From DASVUS01 sp036388675 (GTDB taxonomy: Bacteria > Armatimonadota > Abditibacteriia > Abditibacteriales > Abditibacteriaceae): a stretch of 64,000 nucleotides of DNA. Shown one piece after another: positions 1 through 9,310 of the stretch (position 1 is its first letter; each line of letters begins with the position of its first letter). The position numbers and the translations under genes are program-made. The stretch spans positions 1-64,000 of the forward strand of contig DASVRI010000014.1 of NCBI GenBank assembly GCA_036388675.1, read 5' to 3'. Below the pieces are notes generated by a model. That model did no database searches and was not told where the DNA came from. It worked only from the letters and a program-made list of their open reading frames with translations.

Positions 1-403
1 TTGTGTCTTGATCTGTTGGTAGCACAAGATGTTGATTAGGCCATCTCACCTTCTGGCTGCATTCGGCTTGTACGCTGTGAAATAACTGAGAAAACGATGA
101 TTATGAGCTGTTTGCGCCCTCAAAGTTCATAACACGCTCTACTTCAATGCGGCTATATAAATTCGCAGGAGCAGGGCGGTTGGTACTGGAACTGTGTGCC
201 GGCTGCCGAAATAAACCTCACGTCGAATGTCTTTTATGTTGGATGTTTTTAGCTGGTGGTAGAACTTTATCGAACGCCGGCAGCCTGTAACAGCCCTGCT
301 GAACCGCGTGTCGAAAGCTCTCTTTTTTCTTCTCCAAGCTCATTTTCTAACGATAGATTAACGCTGCTCGTTTAGAATGCCTTCTTAGTCATATCACCGC
401 TCG

Positions 404-435
404 TGTGCATAACCACTTTTGTGCATAACCACTTT
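404..435. repeat. 16-bp perfect tandem duplication
   Basis: Two adjacent copies of TGTGCATAACCACTTT (404-419 and 420-435). They lie in the otherwise featureless first 480 bases, about 50 bases before the pilin-like ORF. Nothing else recognisable is seen in 1-403. Confidence 0.9.
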
Positions 436-484
436 GCACGTTCGAGCGCGCATGGCCACAAAGTTTATTCTCAGGGAGACAGCG

Positions 485-592
485 ATGACTACCTCGCACC
501 ACAGCAAACCGGGCTTTAGCCTGGTCGAAGTATCAGCCATCATGGCCATTCTGTTGCTTTTAGCGTTAATTCTTGTTCCCAACCTTTGGTAA
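485..592 (+). CDS. 35-residue prepilin-like N-terminal fragment
   Basis: Translation gives a short basic leader ending in Gly, followed by Phe-Ser-Leu-Val-Glu (residues 11-15), a hydrophobic helix rich in Leu/Ile/Ala, then Pro-Asn-Leu-Trp and a stop. This is the class III signal of type IV pilins and type II pseudopilins: cleavage by PilD after Gly, N-methyl-Phe, Glu at mature position 5. Family members continue for about 100 or more residues with a globular domain, which is absent. It is either a truncated remnant or a micro-pilin consisting only of the helix. A start at 485 is supported by the classical short leader and an upstream purine stretch (ggagacagcg). Confidence 0.6.
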   Translation: MTTSHHSKPGFSLVEVSAIMAILLLLALILVPNLW

Positions 593-634
593 GCACTCCA
601 CAAGGGGCCTTGCACATAAAAGTGAACGGTTGCT

Positions 635-895
635 ATGAAAAGAACGAACGTGTTGGCCGTGAGAGATGAGCAGCACTTACCAGAACCGACATCTTTGCAG
701 CCGGTACCTGCTCAGAGACGACGAAGCACAGAAGACCGGCGCTGGCTACAGGACAGACGAGAAGAGAGACGCTTCTCAGTGGAAAGACGACATGCGCTGG
801 ATGAGCGCCGGGCAGAAGATCGTCCAGACATAAACACGTTGACGAATCACAAAGCAGATTTATTCCCTGACTCTCCTTGTCTTTATCTCCTGTGA
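635..895 (+). CDS. Hypothetical Arg/Glu-rich protein with RR-x(n)-DRR repeats
   Basis: An 86-residue ORF with no recognised family. Residues 28-65 are almost entirely charged, with repeated RRxxxxDRR / ERR spacing suggesting one long charged helix. No signal peptide or membrane segment. The start has only a weak upstream purine stretch and no other gene uses this stretch, so the call rests on composition. The 47038-47703 gene has a comparable ERRD-rich segment. Confidence 0.35.
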   Translation: MKRTNVLAVRDEQHLPEPTSLQPVPAQRRRSTEDRRWLQDRREERRFSVERRHALDERRAEDRPDINTLTNHKADLFPDSPCLYLL

Positions 896-954
896 GCGAG
901 GCCAGGGACACTGCAACTGACTTGAAAGTAGGCACCAAGCGAGGAACTAAAACG

Positions 955-1182
955 ATGCGTTTACTGATGTCAACCATGCTTGCCGTTGCATTAACCGTGG
1001 CACTTTCTCGGAGCGTGACGCAATATCATGCGAACGATTCGGCTACCACTCATATGCAATTCGCTCAAACGGATGTTAAAACTCGAACATTATGCCGCAC
1101 AATGTTCGCTCCGTCATACAAGAGTCTGCCCGGATACACACTGAAACCCAGTGATGTGAAAACGAAGCGAGTTGTCCGATAA
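955..1182 (+). CDS. Small secreted protein of unknown function
   Basis: Starting at ATG 955 (gagg about 10 bases upstream) gives 75 residues beginning with a typical signal peptide (basic MR, then a Leu/Val/Ala core ending near Ser-Arg-Ser-Val). The remainder is polar with one Cys and a basic C-terminus. A start at 877 would add 26 residues in front of the signal peptide and overlap the preceding ORF, so it is less likely. No family recognised. Confidence 0.45.
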   Translation: MRLLMSTMLAVALTVALSRSVTQYHANDSATTHMQFAQTDVKTRTLCRTMFAPSYKSLPGYTLKPSDVKTKRVVR

Positions 1183-1262
1183 TTTGAAATTTCAGATACA
1201 GAGTGTCGCCCGATTTTCGCTTAATTCAGGGAGCAGATGACAAAGCAGACGCCATGGTTGAG

Positions 1263-2051
1263 CTATGTGACGTCTGTAATCACCTGACTGCCCACCACGG
1301 GATGCTGAAACAGTTCGTGTGCGCTGCCGCCGCGCAGAAAAAGCTCCATCCACCGGACTTGTTCCTCGCCGTTGTTCCAGCCGCTGCTGCCTGGCGCCAG
1401 AGCCAACTGGCCGGGCCGGACGGCAAAACTGCCGTCGCTGAGTACTGCTTCCTGTTCCACCGAACCAACGCGCACTCGAACGGTAGATCCCGAAGCGGCT
1501 TTGACTGTCCCCTCTCGCAAGGTAGTTTTGAGATTGCCGTAGCCATCAACGTAAGCGATTACGCTGTCGGGTATATCCGGCACGTCGTTCTTGCCCATTT
1601 CATCCGAGAGAGCATCAGGCTGTCCCAGTGCAATAACACTGGCCGCTTGCGGGAACAGATCGCGTGATCGGAATTGGGAACCTTCGGCGGCCACACTGGC
1701 CCAACGCAACTCCTCGGCCACATCGCGCACAAAGGAAAAGGCATGACCGGCGTTGACCCCGATAACCCGCACGCCACTCGGCAAGCGGGCAAAAGCCAGG
1801 CGTTCACCGGCGTTTGCGGTGCGTTCCTGGTCATCGTCTTCGCGCGGTGCCACGTTGTGGTAGATGAGAGTGCCTGCCGGTGCCTGATTGAGCCCGAGTT
1901 GAGCGATGCAGAAGCCGGCAGCCAGCGTCGAAAACGCCGGCACTGGTGTAAGTACGGGAGCCGCGTCCGGCAGAAAGAGCTTGATGCGCTGGACGACTTC
2001 TGCAAACGCTAAGTCTCCGTAGCCATAATCCGCGATGATGTGCACTAACAT
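1263..2051 (-). CDS. SAM hydroxide adenosyltransferase-like protein (DUF62/SAM_adeno_trans)
   Basis: A 262-residue protein matching the DUF62 family, which hydrolyses S-adenosylmethionine to adenosine and methionine or, in relatives, halogenates it. Seen: an N-terminal strand followed by an ADYGYGD segment where the family has TDFGxxD; a central V-I-G-V-N-A-G-H-A-F segment; and a C-terminal beta domain containing Tyr-x-Asp-x-[Tyr/Phe]-Gly-Asn-Leu (AYVDGYGNLKT), a family hallmark. The start at 2051 is chosen because GGGAGG lies about 8 bases upstream; the reading frame extends 14 codons further without a ribosome site. The active-site Thr-Asp is replaced by Ala-Asp, so activity is uncertain. 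It stands alone and diverges from the SARP gene. Confidence 0.8.
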   Translation of the reverse strand: MLVHIIADYGYGDLAFAEVVQRIKLFLPDAAPVLTPVPAFSTLAAGFCIAQLGLNQAPAGTLIYHNVAPREDDDQERTANAGERLAFARLPSGVRVIGVNAGHAFSFVRDVAEELRWASVAAEGSQFRSRDLFPQAASVIALGQPDALSDEMGKNDVPDIPDSVIAYVDGYGNLKTTLREGTVKAASGSTVRVRVGSVEQEAVLSDGSFAVRPGQLALAPGSSGWNNGEEQVRWMELFLRGGSAHELFQHPVVGSQVITDVT

Positions 2052-2633
2052 AGGGTGCCTCCCTTGTTTTCCTGTTGACCATCTCTGCGCCACACCCGTG
2101 CTACCGGCGCGAACGTAATGGGTGAGTACTCGGACTGCATGGCCAATGCATGACTGACTGCATGAGGTAGCGCCATGCAGCCCCTCGAAGCAAGTTCCGC
2201 TCCCAGAAGCACTTCATGCAAACACAGCTCCTCAGGGACGCTGCGTCACATAGCGCTACGCCCGCATAGCGCTGTGCCCGCATCTGGCTGTCGATTGCAG
2301 TGCGCAACAACCTCCGCGTAGCACAATCCAGAATCCTCCACAGTGTTCCCAAAGCCCAAGAGCAGATTACGGGCGTCTCTGCAACTTGATACCGTGTATG
2401 AAGTCTGATCCCATGAGCAGAACAGGCGCGCTACGAGCCATGCGCAACTCTGTTATGGAGCGTGCTTTGCTCGAGAGAACTAACAAAGAGCCGCGAAGCT
2501 TAGTTCCTTGCGTCAGATATAGCGCAGAATCTTGAACAGTGGTGTGCCAATATCTCATTAGCGGTGCACAGTATCGGTGTACAGTTTTCGTTTGATTTCA
2601 TTGTCCCGATCTTTCACGGCCAGGAACCACTCT
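2052..2633. other. Intergenic region with 16-bp tandem repeat and GAGTACTC
   Basis: Between divergent genes. It holds one GAGTACTC (2124-2131, 73 bases upstream of the SAM-transferase start), a near-perfect tandem repeat (2251-2266 and 2267-2282, TAGCGCTRYGCCCGCA) and several GCATG-rich direct repeats near 2135-2200. No convincing coding sequence seen; promoters for both flanking genes must lie here but I cannot assign them. Confidence 0.6.
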
Positions 2634-5600
2634 ATGGCGCAATTATGGCGTATCGAGCTTTTTGGTGGATTGCGCGCTCATCGCCTTGAACCACATCAAG
2701 CGGGGATGCAAGCAGCAAAGCAACCACGAACTGCACCCCAAAGTATCGAGCGTTTTGCTTCGCGGCAGGCGGGCGCTCTGCTCGCTTTTCTGACGTATTA
2801 TTCGCGCCCGCACGACCGTGATATTCTTGCCGAGGTGTTGTGGCCGGAGCACGACCCACAACACAGCCGCGCCCACTTACGCGTTGTGCTGTCCTCACTG
2901 CGACGCATGTTCGAACCAGACGACGTGCCCGGCGGAGCCGTCATCGTGTCCGATCGCAACACGGTCGGCCTTAACTTCGAGAACGTAACCTCCGATGTGG
3001 CTGAGTTTGAAGCCTCATTACAGTCCGCTGCACAAGACTCAAGTCCTGCCCAACAGAATCTGCACCTGATGCGGGCCGTTGATCTGTATAACGGCGCCTT
3101 ACTGCCTGGCTATTATGAAGAATGGATTGTCCCTGAAGCACAACGCCTGGAGGAACTGTATTTTGCTGCGCTGCGGCGTGTCGTTACCGACTTGGAAGAC
3201 AATGGCCAGGCCGAGCGTGCATTGCTTTATGCAAAACGCGGTGTCAGCTTAAATGCGCTGCGTGAGGACTTGCAGCATGACATAATGCGCCTCTGCGTGG
3301 CCCTGGGGCGACCTGCGTTGGCTCTGCGACAATATCGCGAGTTCGAGCGCGCGCTGAAACAGCAGTTGAACACATCTCCCGGCCCCCGCTTGCGCGAGCT
3401 ACGACGCCGTATCGAAGACGCAAGCGAATACGCAAGTCAAGGCGATGTAACCCAGACGAAGCTTGTCTCATGCGAGAACAGCAACGACTTGCAACAGCCA
3501 CCAGCCGTGATAGTGGCCCCTGCTGCATCGTCCATCGAGTACTCGTCTTCTGATGATGGCCCGGAGTCACCGACAATCATTGCCAAGAATTCACTTACGG
3601 GCGACGCAGCACAGCTACCGCCGCAGTGGACGCGATTCTTTGGACGCAAAACCGAAATTGGTGCTTTGCAGAGCCTTTGGTGTCATTCATCTGCCCGGTT
3701 GGTGACGTTAACCGGCCCCGGTGGGAGCGGTAAAACGCGCCTCGCGCTCGAAACGGCACGGCTGTGGCGAGAACAATGGCAACCTGAAATCACACTCTGG
3801 TTCGTGCCTCTGGCCGAAGTGTCGCAGCCCGATAATTTGGCAGCGGCCATCGCGGAAATTGTCGGCGGTGAAGCGCTCTGGCCCGGTTCGGGCCAGCACA
3901 GCGCTCTGGAACGGCTGCTGCCACAACTGCAAGCCGAGAAACAACCTGTTTTGTTGCTGGATAACATCGAACACTTGTTGCCCACCGGGGCGGCGCTGGT
4001 GCAAGCCTTGTTGCAGCGTGTGCCGGCACTGCGAATTTTTGCAACCTCGCGGCAGCCACTCGAGATCGCGGCAGAAACCGTGTTTGAAGTGCCCTTAATG
4101 CCGGTTCCCCGTCCTGAAACGCCGGCGGAAGAGATGTTGGAATGGGAGAGCATCCAGCTTTTTCACGACCGGGCACGTTTGGTATGCCCAAGCTTTAAAA
4201 TTTCCAAACACAACGCGGCTACCGTCAGACGTTTGTGCTGCCGGCTTGAAGGCTGGCCTCTGGCCATCGAGTTTTGCGCCGCCCACGCTACGAATTTGGC
4301 ACCCTGGCAAATGTTGCAGCGCCTGGAGCATCGTCTTGATTTTCTGAGTGTTACATCCGCTGAAAACGTCTCGGAGCGCCACTCGACGTTACGGGTGATG
4401 CTCAAGTGGAGCTACGACCTATTGTGGCCTGAACTGCGCCAGTTTTTTGCCGGACTCAGCGTTTTTCGAGGCGGCACGCCTGAAGCCGCGGCCATTGTCA
4501 CTAATCAACCTCATGCCAGCCACTTTTTGCACCAGTTGCACGCTGCCTCGCTGGTGAAGCTCGAGGCTGATGGCCGCTTTTCGATGCTCGAGACCGTGCG
4601 CGAATTTGCCCGTGAGCAGTTGTCACAGTCTCAAGAAAAAGAACTCCAGCATCGCCATGCGGCCTGTTTTCTCGAGATGGTGCGTGCCGCAATGCCCGAT
4701 TTGCAAGCCACCGCATCACAGCGCCGGTTGCAGCAGTTGCAAAGGCTCAAATTAGAGCACGACAACTTCCGCACAGCCCTGGAGTGGAGCCTGGAGCATG
4801 AGCCGGTGATGGCGCTGCACCTGGTAGATGCGACTTCATATTTCTGGGCCGACTTGTTTTGCGACGCTCATAATCTGGCTGAACAGGCTCTCGAAAAAGC
4901 GATGCATCTCGCACCGCCTCTGCTGGTGTCGTCTGTTTTAACCATCGCAGGCATCGGCGCCGGGCGACGTGGCGATTATTGTCGCCAAAGCGAACTCGCC
5001 CGGCAACGCCTCGAACTCGCCTGCCAGCTAGACGACGACTGCCAGATCGCCTGGGCGTGGTTTCACGTTGGTACTTTGGCTTTTGAAACCGCTGACCACG
5101 TAGCCGCAGAACGCGCTTTTCTGCAAGCTCTGCAAATTTTCCGTGCCCGGGTCTCTCAAACCCCGGCAGCCGACCAAACCGGCGAACTCCAGAACGTGGC
5201 CTGGACACTCAATTATGTGGCGATGTGTGCCGCCGAACGCCACGACTGGGAGGCGGCAGAGCGTTGCTTCGTCGAGTCGAGCGAGATTTTTTGCCGTATT
5301 GGCGATCAAGATGGTGAGGCCGGTGCCTTCGCCCAGCGCGGCGACCTGGCGCGCCGTATTGGCGATCTTGAAGCCGCACGCCGGCTTCTGGAACAAAGCG
5401 CAGCTATTCAACGTAACATTGGCGATACGCGTGGTCACCCCTGGCGCCAGATGCAATGGGGGCGTCTCGCATGTGCCGAAAACCGCTCCGATGAAGCCGG
5501 TCAATTCTTTTGCCGCGCCTTGAACGGCTTTGGCGAGGTCAAAGATTTGACCGGTGTTCTCAATGCTCTGCTGGCCTTGGCGTGCCTGGACGCGCCACAG

Positions 5601-5837
5601 CAGCCATCGCGTGCCGTGGCGCTATTGGCGTTCGAAGCGGCGCAGCGTGAAAAAAGCGGACTGGCGCTGCCGGACGACTGGCTTGTGCCGCGCCAACAAT
5701 CCATCGAAACCGTGCGGGCCGCCTTGAGCGAAGCGGATTTTCAGGCCACAATCTTACGCGGCAATTCTCTGAAATTGGAACAAGCGGTGGAACTGGCTGC
5801 GCAGGCGGCCCCAGCAGCGGCCCCAGAAGCGGGCTAA
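2634..5837 (+). CDS. SARP-family transcriptional regulator with BTAD, NB-ARC and TPR domains
   Basis: 1,067 residues. An N-terminal winged-helix/OmpR-like domain (about 1-130) is followed by a bacterial transcriptional activation domain (about 130-260, ending in the LALRQYREFERALK-type helix). An NB-ARC ATPase module follows, with Walker A GPGGSGKT at about residue 361 and Walker B VLLLDNIEH near 441. About 500 residues of TPR-like helical repeats reach the C-terminus. This AfsR/SARP architecture (regulators of secondary metabolism or carbohydrate use) senses ligand through the ATPase/TPR part. The start at 2634 follows a CCAGGA motif; the ORF could begin 19 codons earlier without better support. 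Length is normal for AfsR-like proteins. No biosynthetic cluster is adjacent; the target may be the polysaccharide genes. Target unknown. Confidence 0.88.
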   Translation: MAQLWRIELFGGLRAHRLEPHQAGMQAAKQPRTAPQSIERFASRQAGALLAFLTYYSRPHDRDILAEVLWPEHDPQHSRAHLRVVLSSLRRMFEPDDVPGGAVIVSDRNTVGLNFENVTSDVAEFEASLQSAAQDSSPAQQNLHLMRAVDLYNGALLPGYYEEWIVPEAQRLEELYFAALRRVVTDLEDNGQAERALLYAKRGVSLNALREDLQHDIMRLCVALGRPALALRQYREFERALKQQLNTSPGPRLRELRRRIEDASEYASQGDVTQTKLVSCENSNDLQQPPAVIVAPAASSIEYSSSDDGPESPTIIAKNSLTGDAAQLPPQWTRFFGRKTEIGALQSLWCHSSARLVTLTGPGGSGKTRLALETARLWREQWQPEITLWFVPLAEVSQPDNLAAAIAEIVGGEALWPGSGQHSALERLLPQLQAEKQPVLLLDNIEHLLPTGAALVQALLQRVPALRIFATSRQPLEIAAETVFEVPLMPVPRPETPAEEMLEWESIQLFHDRARLVCPSFKISKHNAATVRRLCCRLEGWPLAIEFCAAHATNLAPWQMLQRLEHRLDFLSVTSAENVSERHSTLRVMLKWSYDLLWPELRQFFAGLSVFRGGTPEAAAIVTNQPHASHFLHQLHAASLVKLEADGRFSMLETVREFAREQLSQSQEKELQHRHAACFLEMVRAAMPDLQATASQRRLQQLQRLKLEHDNFRTALEWSLEHEPVMALHLVDATSYFWADLFCDAHNLAEQALEKAMHLAPPLLVSSVLTIAGIGAGRRGDYCRQSELARQRLELACQLDDDCQIAWAWFHVGTLAFETADHVAAERAFLQALQIFRARVSQTPAADQTGELQNVAWTLNYVAMCAAERHDWEAAERCFVESSEIFCRIGDQDGEAGAFAQRGDLARRIGDLEAARRLLEQSAAIQRNIGDTRGHPWRQMQWGRLACAENRSDEAGQFFCRALNGFGEVKDLTGVLNALLALACLDAPQQPSRAVALLAFEAAQREKSGLALPDDWLVPRQQSIETVRAALSEADFQATILRGNSLKLEQAVELAAQAAPAAAPEAG

Positions 5838-5917
5838 TCCATGAACCATGCCGCCTTCGCAACTGAAAGCATAAACGTCGAAAAACCGCCATGCCTCAAT
5901 TCATAAACCTGTAAGGA

Positions 5918-6066
5918 GAGTACTCAATGGGTGGTATAGCAGTTAATAGCTTGCAGGCTACACATGATTGCCCCGGAACCCCAAGCGTAAGCGCGGGGCT
6001 GAACTCAGTGGTGCCTTAGCCCCGCGCTCACGTTTCTGTGTAGCCTGCAACTTATTAACTGCTATA
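5918..6066. repeat. MITE-like element C1: nested inverted repeat after an orphan SD-ATG
   Basis: Outer arms 5935-5964 and 6037-6066 pair at 28 of 30 positions (ends TATAGCAGTTAAT / ATTAACTGCTATA). Inside, 5974-6000 and 6018-6036 form a second stem containing CCCC-AAGCGTAAGCG. The right arm ends one base before the stop codon of the GH32-like gene. Just left of the element, AAGGAG plus GAGTACTC (5918-5925) and an ATG at 5927 look like the start of a gene cut off by the insertion; the resulting frame is only about 30 codons. The structure could also end transcription from both sides. Confidence 0.75.
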
Positions 6067-7434
6067 TCAGCCTGAAGGAAGTAACTCTCTCACCTGTATG
6101 GCAGTGAAACTCACTTCTCCATTGTGGCAGTAGAAGAAGATGGTGTCGCCATTGCATTCAGGAGCGCGCTGAATCAAGCAGCGGCGCTCCGCGATGCAAA
6201 CATCAACGATGTCCCGTGTTACAACAATGTCCAAGCGGAATGGCTGCGTGAGACCCTCAACGCAACAAATCGATTGATCGCCAAGCTCGACTCGTTGTGC
6301 ATCGGGGTAAAAGCGCAATTCGCAGCCTTTCTCGTAGTTTCCACTGCTTCGAAGCAGCAAACCGTAGCTGCCCGTATGTGGTTGCGGCCTGACCTCCACG
6401 CAGAGACGAACATCACGCGGAACACGGGTAAGGCTCGCTGCCCCAAAACCTTCAGGAGTTTGGATGGTCAGGTTGTTTTCTGTTGTTGTAACACCTGAAG
6501 TGAGAGCATTCAAAGGCAAGGGCAAGACCGGCCCACTCCCTGGAATCATCTCTGGAGGGAATTTAGTGCCTAAACAACCATCCTCCAACTGTATGATCTC
6601 CCGGAAAACAGCGTTTCCTGCATAGAGAAGTTCACCGTCGTTTCTGCCGTCTTTGCGTGTTGGTAAAAATGCGACGCCGAGACGCCTGTTGCCGCTAAAG
6701 GCGGCACTCTTGAGAACCCGGCTCATGTCACTGTCGAACGTATCGACGGGAGGCCGCAACCAGGGGCCAAGGGGATTGCGCGACATGCGATAACGAGCGG
6801 TTCCATGATTGCTGAATATCAGATAATACCAGCCGTTCCACTCGAAATAATTAGGACATTCCGGAACGTCTCTGTAGCTTGGAGTGAGGAAAGGCTCCGT
6901 CAGACTCCACGTTCTCAGATCGGGCGAAGTTAAATGAGCGAGACAGCCGCTCGATTGCGGCAGCCTTTGATTCTCTCTGGCCGCTGTTACCAGCATGTGA
7001 AAAAGTCCAGTTTCGCGATCCTGAAAGACAAAGGGATCGCGGTAAGCGCTTCGGTAACCTGCGGGTGGCGAAGCGAAAGGGTTGGGTGTTGTCTTGTGGA
7101 AGTGAATTCCGTCCGTGCTCGTTGCCAGGCTCAGGTGCTCACTGCCATCACTCTTGCGGGTAGCATAGAAGGCGTAAAACGTCCCCTGATGAAAAAACAC
7201 CGAGCCGGTGCAAATGGAACATTCCCACTCTTCATCGATGCCTATGGCTAAAGGATGATGAACCCAGTTCTTCAAGTCCGTCGAACTGGCATGTGCCCAC
7301 TGGTGGCCGCCTAGACCGTTTTTACCTTGATGGTGCTTTTCATCCAGCAGGTAAATCAAGTGGAAAGTGCCCTCATGAAAAAAGGGCATGCAGTCGCCCA
7401 CGAAGAATTCATCGTGCGGTTTGAAATATTGCAT
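6067..7434 (-). CDS. GH32-like beta-fructosidase family glycoside hydrolase
   Basis: 455 residues with no signal peptide, so probably cytoplasmic. The N-terminal five-bladed propeller shows GDCMPFF near residue 13 (position of the family nucleophile Asp), YRDPFVF (the RDP transition-state stabiliser) and PECPNYF (the EC acid/base). The C-terminal about 130 residues form a beta-sandwich, as in GH32. Closest recognised type is the short sucrose/levan-acting GH32-like proteins of Armatimonadota, Acidobacteria and Firmicutes; substrate is not proven (fructans, or a clan GH-J relative). The gene stands alone, convergent with the SARP gene and abutting repeat element C1. Confidence 0.75.
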   Translation of the reverse strand: MQYFKPHDEFFVGDCMPFFHEGTFHLIYLLDEKHHQGKNGLGGHQWAHASSTDLKNWVHHPLAIGIDEEWECSICTGSVFFHQGTFYAFYATRKSDGSEHLSLATSTDGIHFHKTTPNPFASPPAGYRSAYRDPFVFQDRETGLFHMLVTAARENQRLPQSSGCLAHLTSPDLRTWSLTEPFLTPSYRDVPECPNYFEWNGWYYLIFSNHGTARYRMSRNPLGPWLRPPVDTFDSDMSRVLKSAAFSGNRRLGVAFLPTRKDGRNDGELLYAGNAVFREIIQLEDGCLGTKFPPEMIPGSGPVLPLPLNALTSGVTTTENNLTIQTPEGFGAASLTRVPRDVRLCVEVRPQPHTGSYGLLLRSSGNYEKGCELRFYPDAQRVELGDQSICCVEGLTQPFRLDIVVTRDIVDVCIAERRCLIQRAPECNGDTIFFYCHNGEVSFTAIQVRELLPSG

Positions 7435-8152
7435 TTCCGAATTTGCTTGCAGTCTGATTTCGGGGTGAAACTCGCCGCCGGCGGCTGTATAACAGGAACA
7501 ATCTAACCATTACAGGCTACATGCCGCGTAACCAAATACCAGGCTTGAATATACCCCAATGCTCAACAGTAGCCGTTACATAGCCCATAAAACACCGCTA
7601 ATGAGTACTCTACACATCAGCCGGAAAGTGGATAACCTTCTTGAGTTTTACTCTTTTGATCTGGTTAGGACTTACGCAAATGGCAGCGTTTCCAGAACCC
7701 GGAGCGTGAGCGACGGGCTTGTTACATCTCATTTAAGCCCGTCGCTCACGCTCCGGGTTCTGGGTGTAAATCCTGAATATTTGGAGGCACCTCCCGATCA
7801 GCGGCACCCTCATTGCATAGAAGTTTCAGCATGGACATTTCAATGTGAACGTCCAAACGCGGCATGGTCTCAAGGAACAGTAGTTCCCGCTTGTCCCGCT
7901 CATTGAAGGTATTACAGTGCCCTGATGCTTGGCTTGGCTATGGTTGGCTACGCGCTGGAAAGACATCGTGTAAGCTGAAGGAGGTATTCGCAGCACTGTT
8001 CCAAGCGGGAGCAGGTATCTTTCACAGATAAGTAATCACACTCTTGGCACCTTCGCGAGTACTCGTGCTCACAGCATTTCGTGTGGCCTCGTGTGCTACG
8101 GAAAATACAGTATACGCCCACATATCGACTCGAAGTGAGGAGAAGTGAATTC
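7435..8152. other. Long intergenic region containing element A1 and two GAGTACTC
   Basis: Between a divergent pair (GH32-like minus, aldo/keto reductase plus). It holds GAGTACTC at 7603-7610 and 8057-8064 and inverted-repeat element A1. The rest shows no convincing coding sequence in any frame. Confidence 0.55.
7667..7774. repeat. MITE-like element A1
   Basis: Terminal inverted repeats AGGACTTACGC (7667-7677) and GTGTAAATCCT (7764-7774), two mismatches. Inside is a perfect 29-bp stem (7692-7720 pairs with 7735-7763) with a 14-base loop. No coding capacity. Same terminal repeats as A2-A5 but a different inner core; the core recurs at 51.8 kb. Confidence 0.85.
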
Positions 8153-9139
8153 ATGGAATACGTCAATCTTGGGAAGAGCGGCTTGAGAGTTTCGCGCTTG
8201 TGTTTGGGATGCATGACGTATGGAGTTCCTGAACGCGGCGGACATCCGTGGTCGCTGGATGAAGAGCAGAGCCGCCCCTTCTTTCAGCGCGCTTTAGAGC
8301 TGGGAATCAACTTTTTCGATACAGCCAACGTTTATTCCGACGGCACCAGCGAAGAAATTCTGGGTCGTGTCGTGCGCGAATTGGCTAACCGCGAAGAACT
8401 CGTCATCGCGACTAAAGTGCATGGAAGAATGCGAGCCGATGTTAACGGTGCCGGCTTGTCGCGCAAAGCCATCCTGACCGAAATCGACGCCAGTTTGCGT
8501 CGCCTGCAAATGGATTACGTCGATTTGTATCAGATTCACCGTTGGGATGCGCAAACACCGATTGAGGAAACACTTGAAGCCTTGCACGATGTAGTCAAAG
8601 CCGGCAAAGCGCGCTACATCGGTGCGTCATCCATGTATTCATGGCAGTTCGCCAAAGCGCTGTATCTGGCCGACTTGAATGGCTGGACACGTTTTGTTTC
8701 AATGCAAAACCACTACAATCTGCTGTATCGTGAAGAAGAACGCGAAATGATGAAACTGTGCCAGGCCGAGCAGGTTGGCGTGATTCCGTGGAGCCCTCTG
8801 GCACGCGGACGTTTAACGCGCCCGTGGGAAAATGAACCCAGCACGAGCCGGGCGCAAAGCGACGAGTTTGGTAAAACCATGTATCGCACTATGGAAGAGG
8901 CCGACCGTAAAGTCGTCGAGCGCCTCACGGAGCTTTCCACGGCGCGCGGCGTTCCCATGGCGCAACTGGCACTGGCCTGGATGCTGAGCAAGCCATTTGT
9001 CACGGCCCCGATTGTAGGTGCGTCCAAACCGCATCATTTAGAGGACGCGGCGACTGCCCTGTCAATCACACTCTCCGCAGACGAAATCGCCTCTTTAGAA
9101 GAGCTTTACGTGCCACATCCAGTACTCGGTTTCTCATGA
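8153..9139 (+). CDS. Aldo/keto reductase
   Basis: 328-residue NADPH-dependent oxidoreductase of the (beta/alpha)8 AKR superfamily. Seen: N-terminal GLRVSRLCLGCMTYG, catalytic Asp and Tyr in FFDTANVYSDGTSEE, catalytic Lys in ATKVHG, His in DLYQIHRWD, and the cofactor segment SPLARGRLT. Length and motifs match the YajO/IolS-like subfamily acting on sugar or aldehyde carbonyls; the substrate is unknown. Start ATG 8153 is preceded by GTGAGGAG at good spacing; GAGTACTC lies 90 bases upstream. Monocistronic. Confidence 0.93.
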   Translation: MEYVNLGKSGLRVSRLCLGCMTYGVPERGGHPWSLDEEQSRPFFQRALELGINFFDTANVYSDGTSEEILGRVVRELANREELVIATKVHGRMRADVNGAGLSRKAILTEIDASLRRLQMDYVDLYQIHRWDAQTPIEETLEALHDVVKAGKARYIGASSMYSWQFAKALYLADLNGWTRFVSMQNHYNLLYREEEREMMKLCQAEQVGVIPWSPLARGRLTRPWENEPSTSRAQSDEFGKTMYRTMEEADRKVVERLTELSTARGVPMAQLALAWMLSKPFVTAPIVGASKPHHLEDAATALSITLSADEIASLEELYVPHPVLGFS

Positions 9140-9310
9140 GCATTTACATACCATCCAAAAATTTGCCATTGCAGATGTGTCGTGGAATCTTACGGAGTGT
9201 TGATCCCAAACACGAAAAGAAGGCTGACATTCGATTTTTACAAGGCCAGGTCAACGACCCTGCGACTATCACCTGAGTTCTTCCGCCAAGTCGTGTAAAA
9301 TACCAAGGCG

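Noticed and set aside
633..977. Minus-strand 114-residue ORF
   Set aside because: It opposes the charged-repeat ORF and the signal-peptide ORF and has no start signal.
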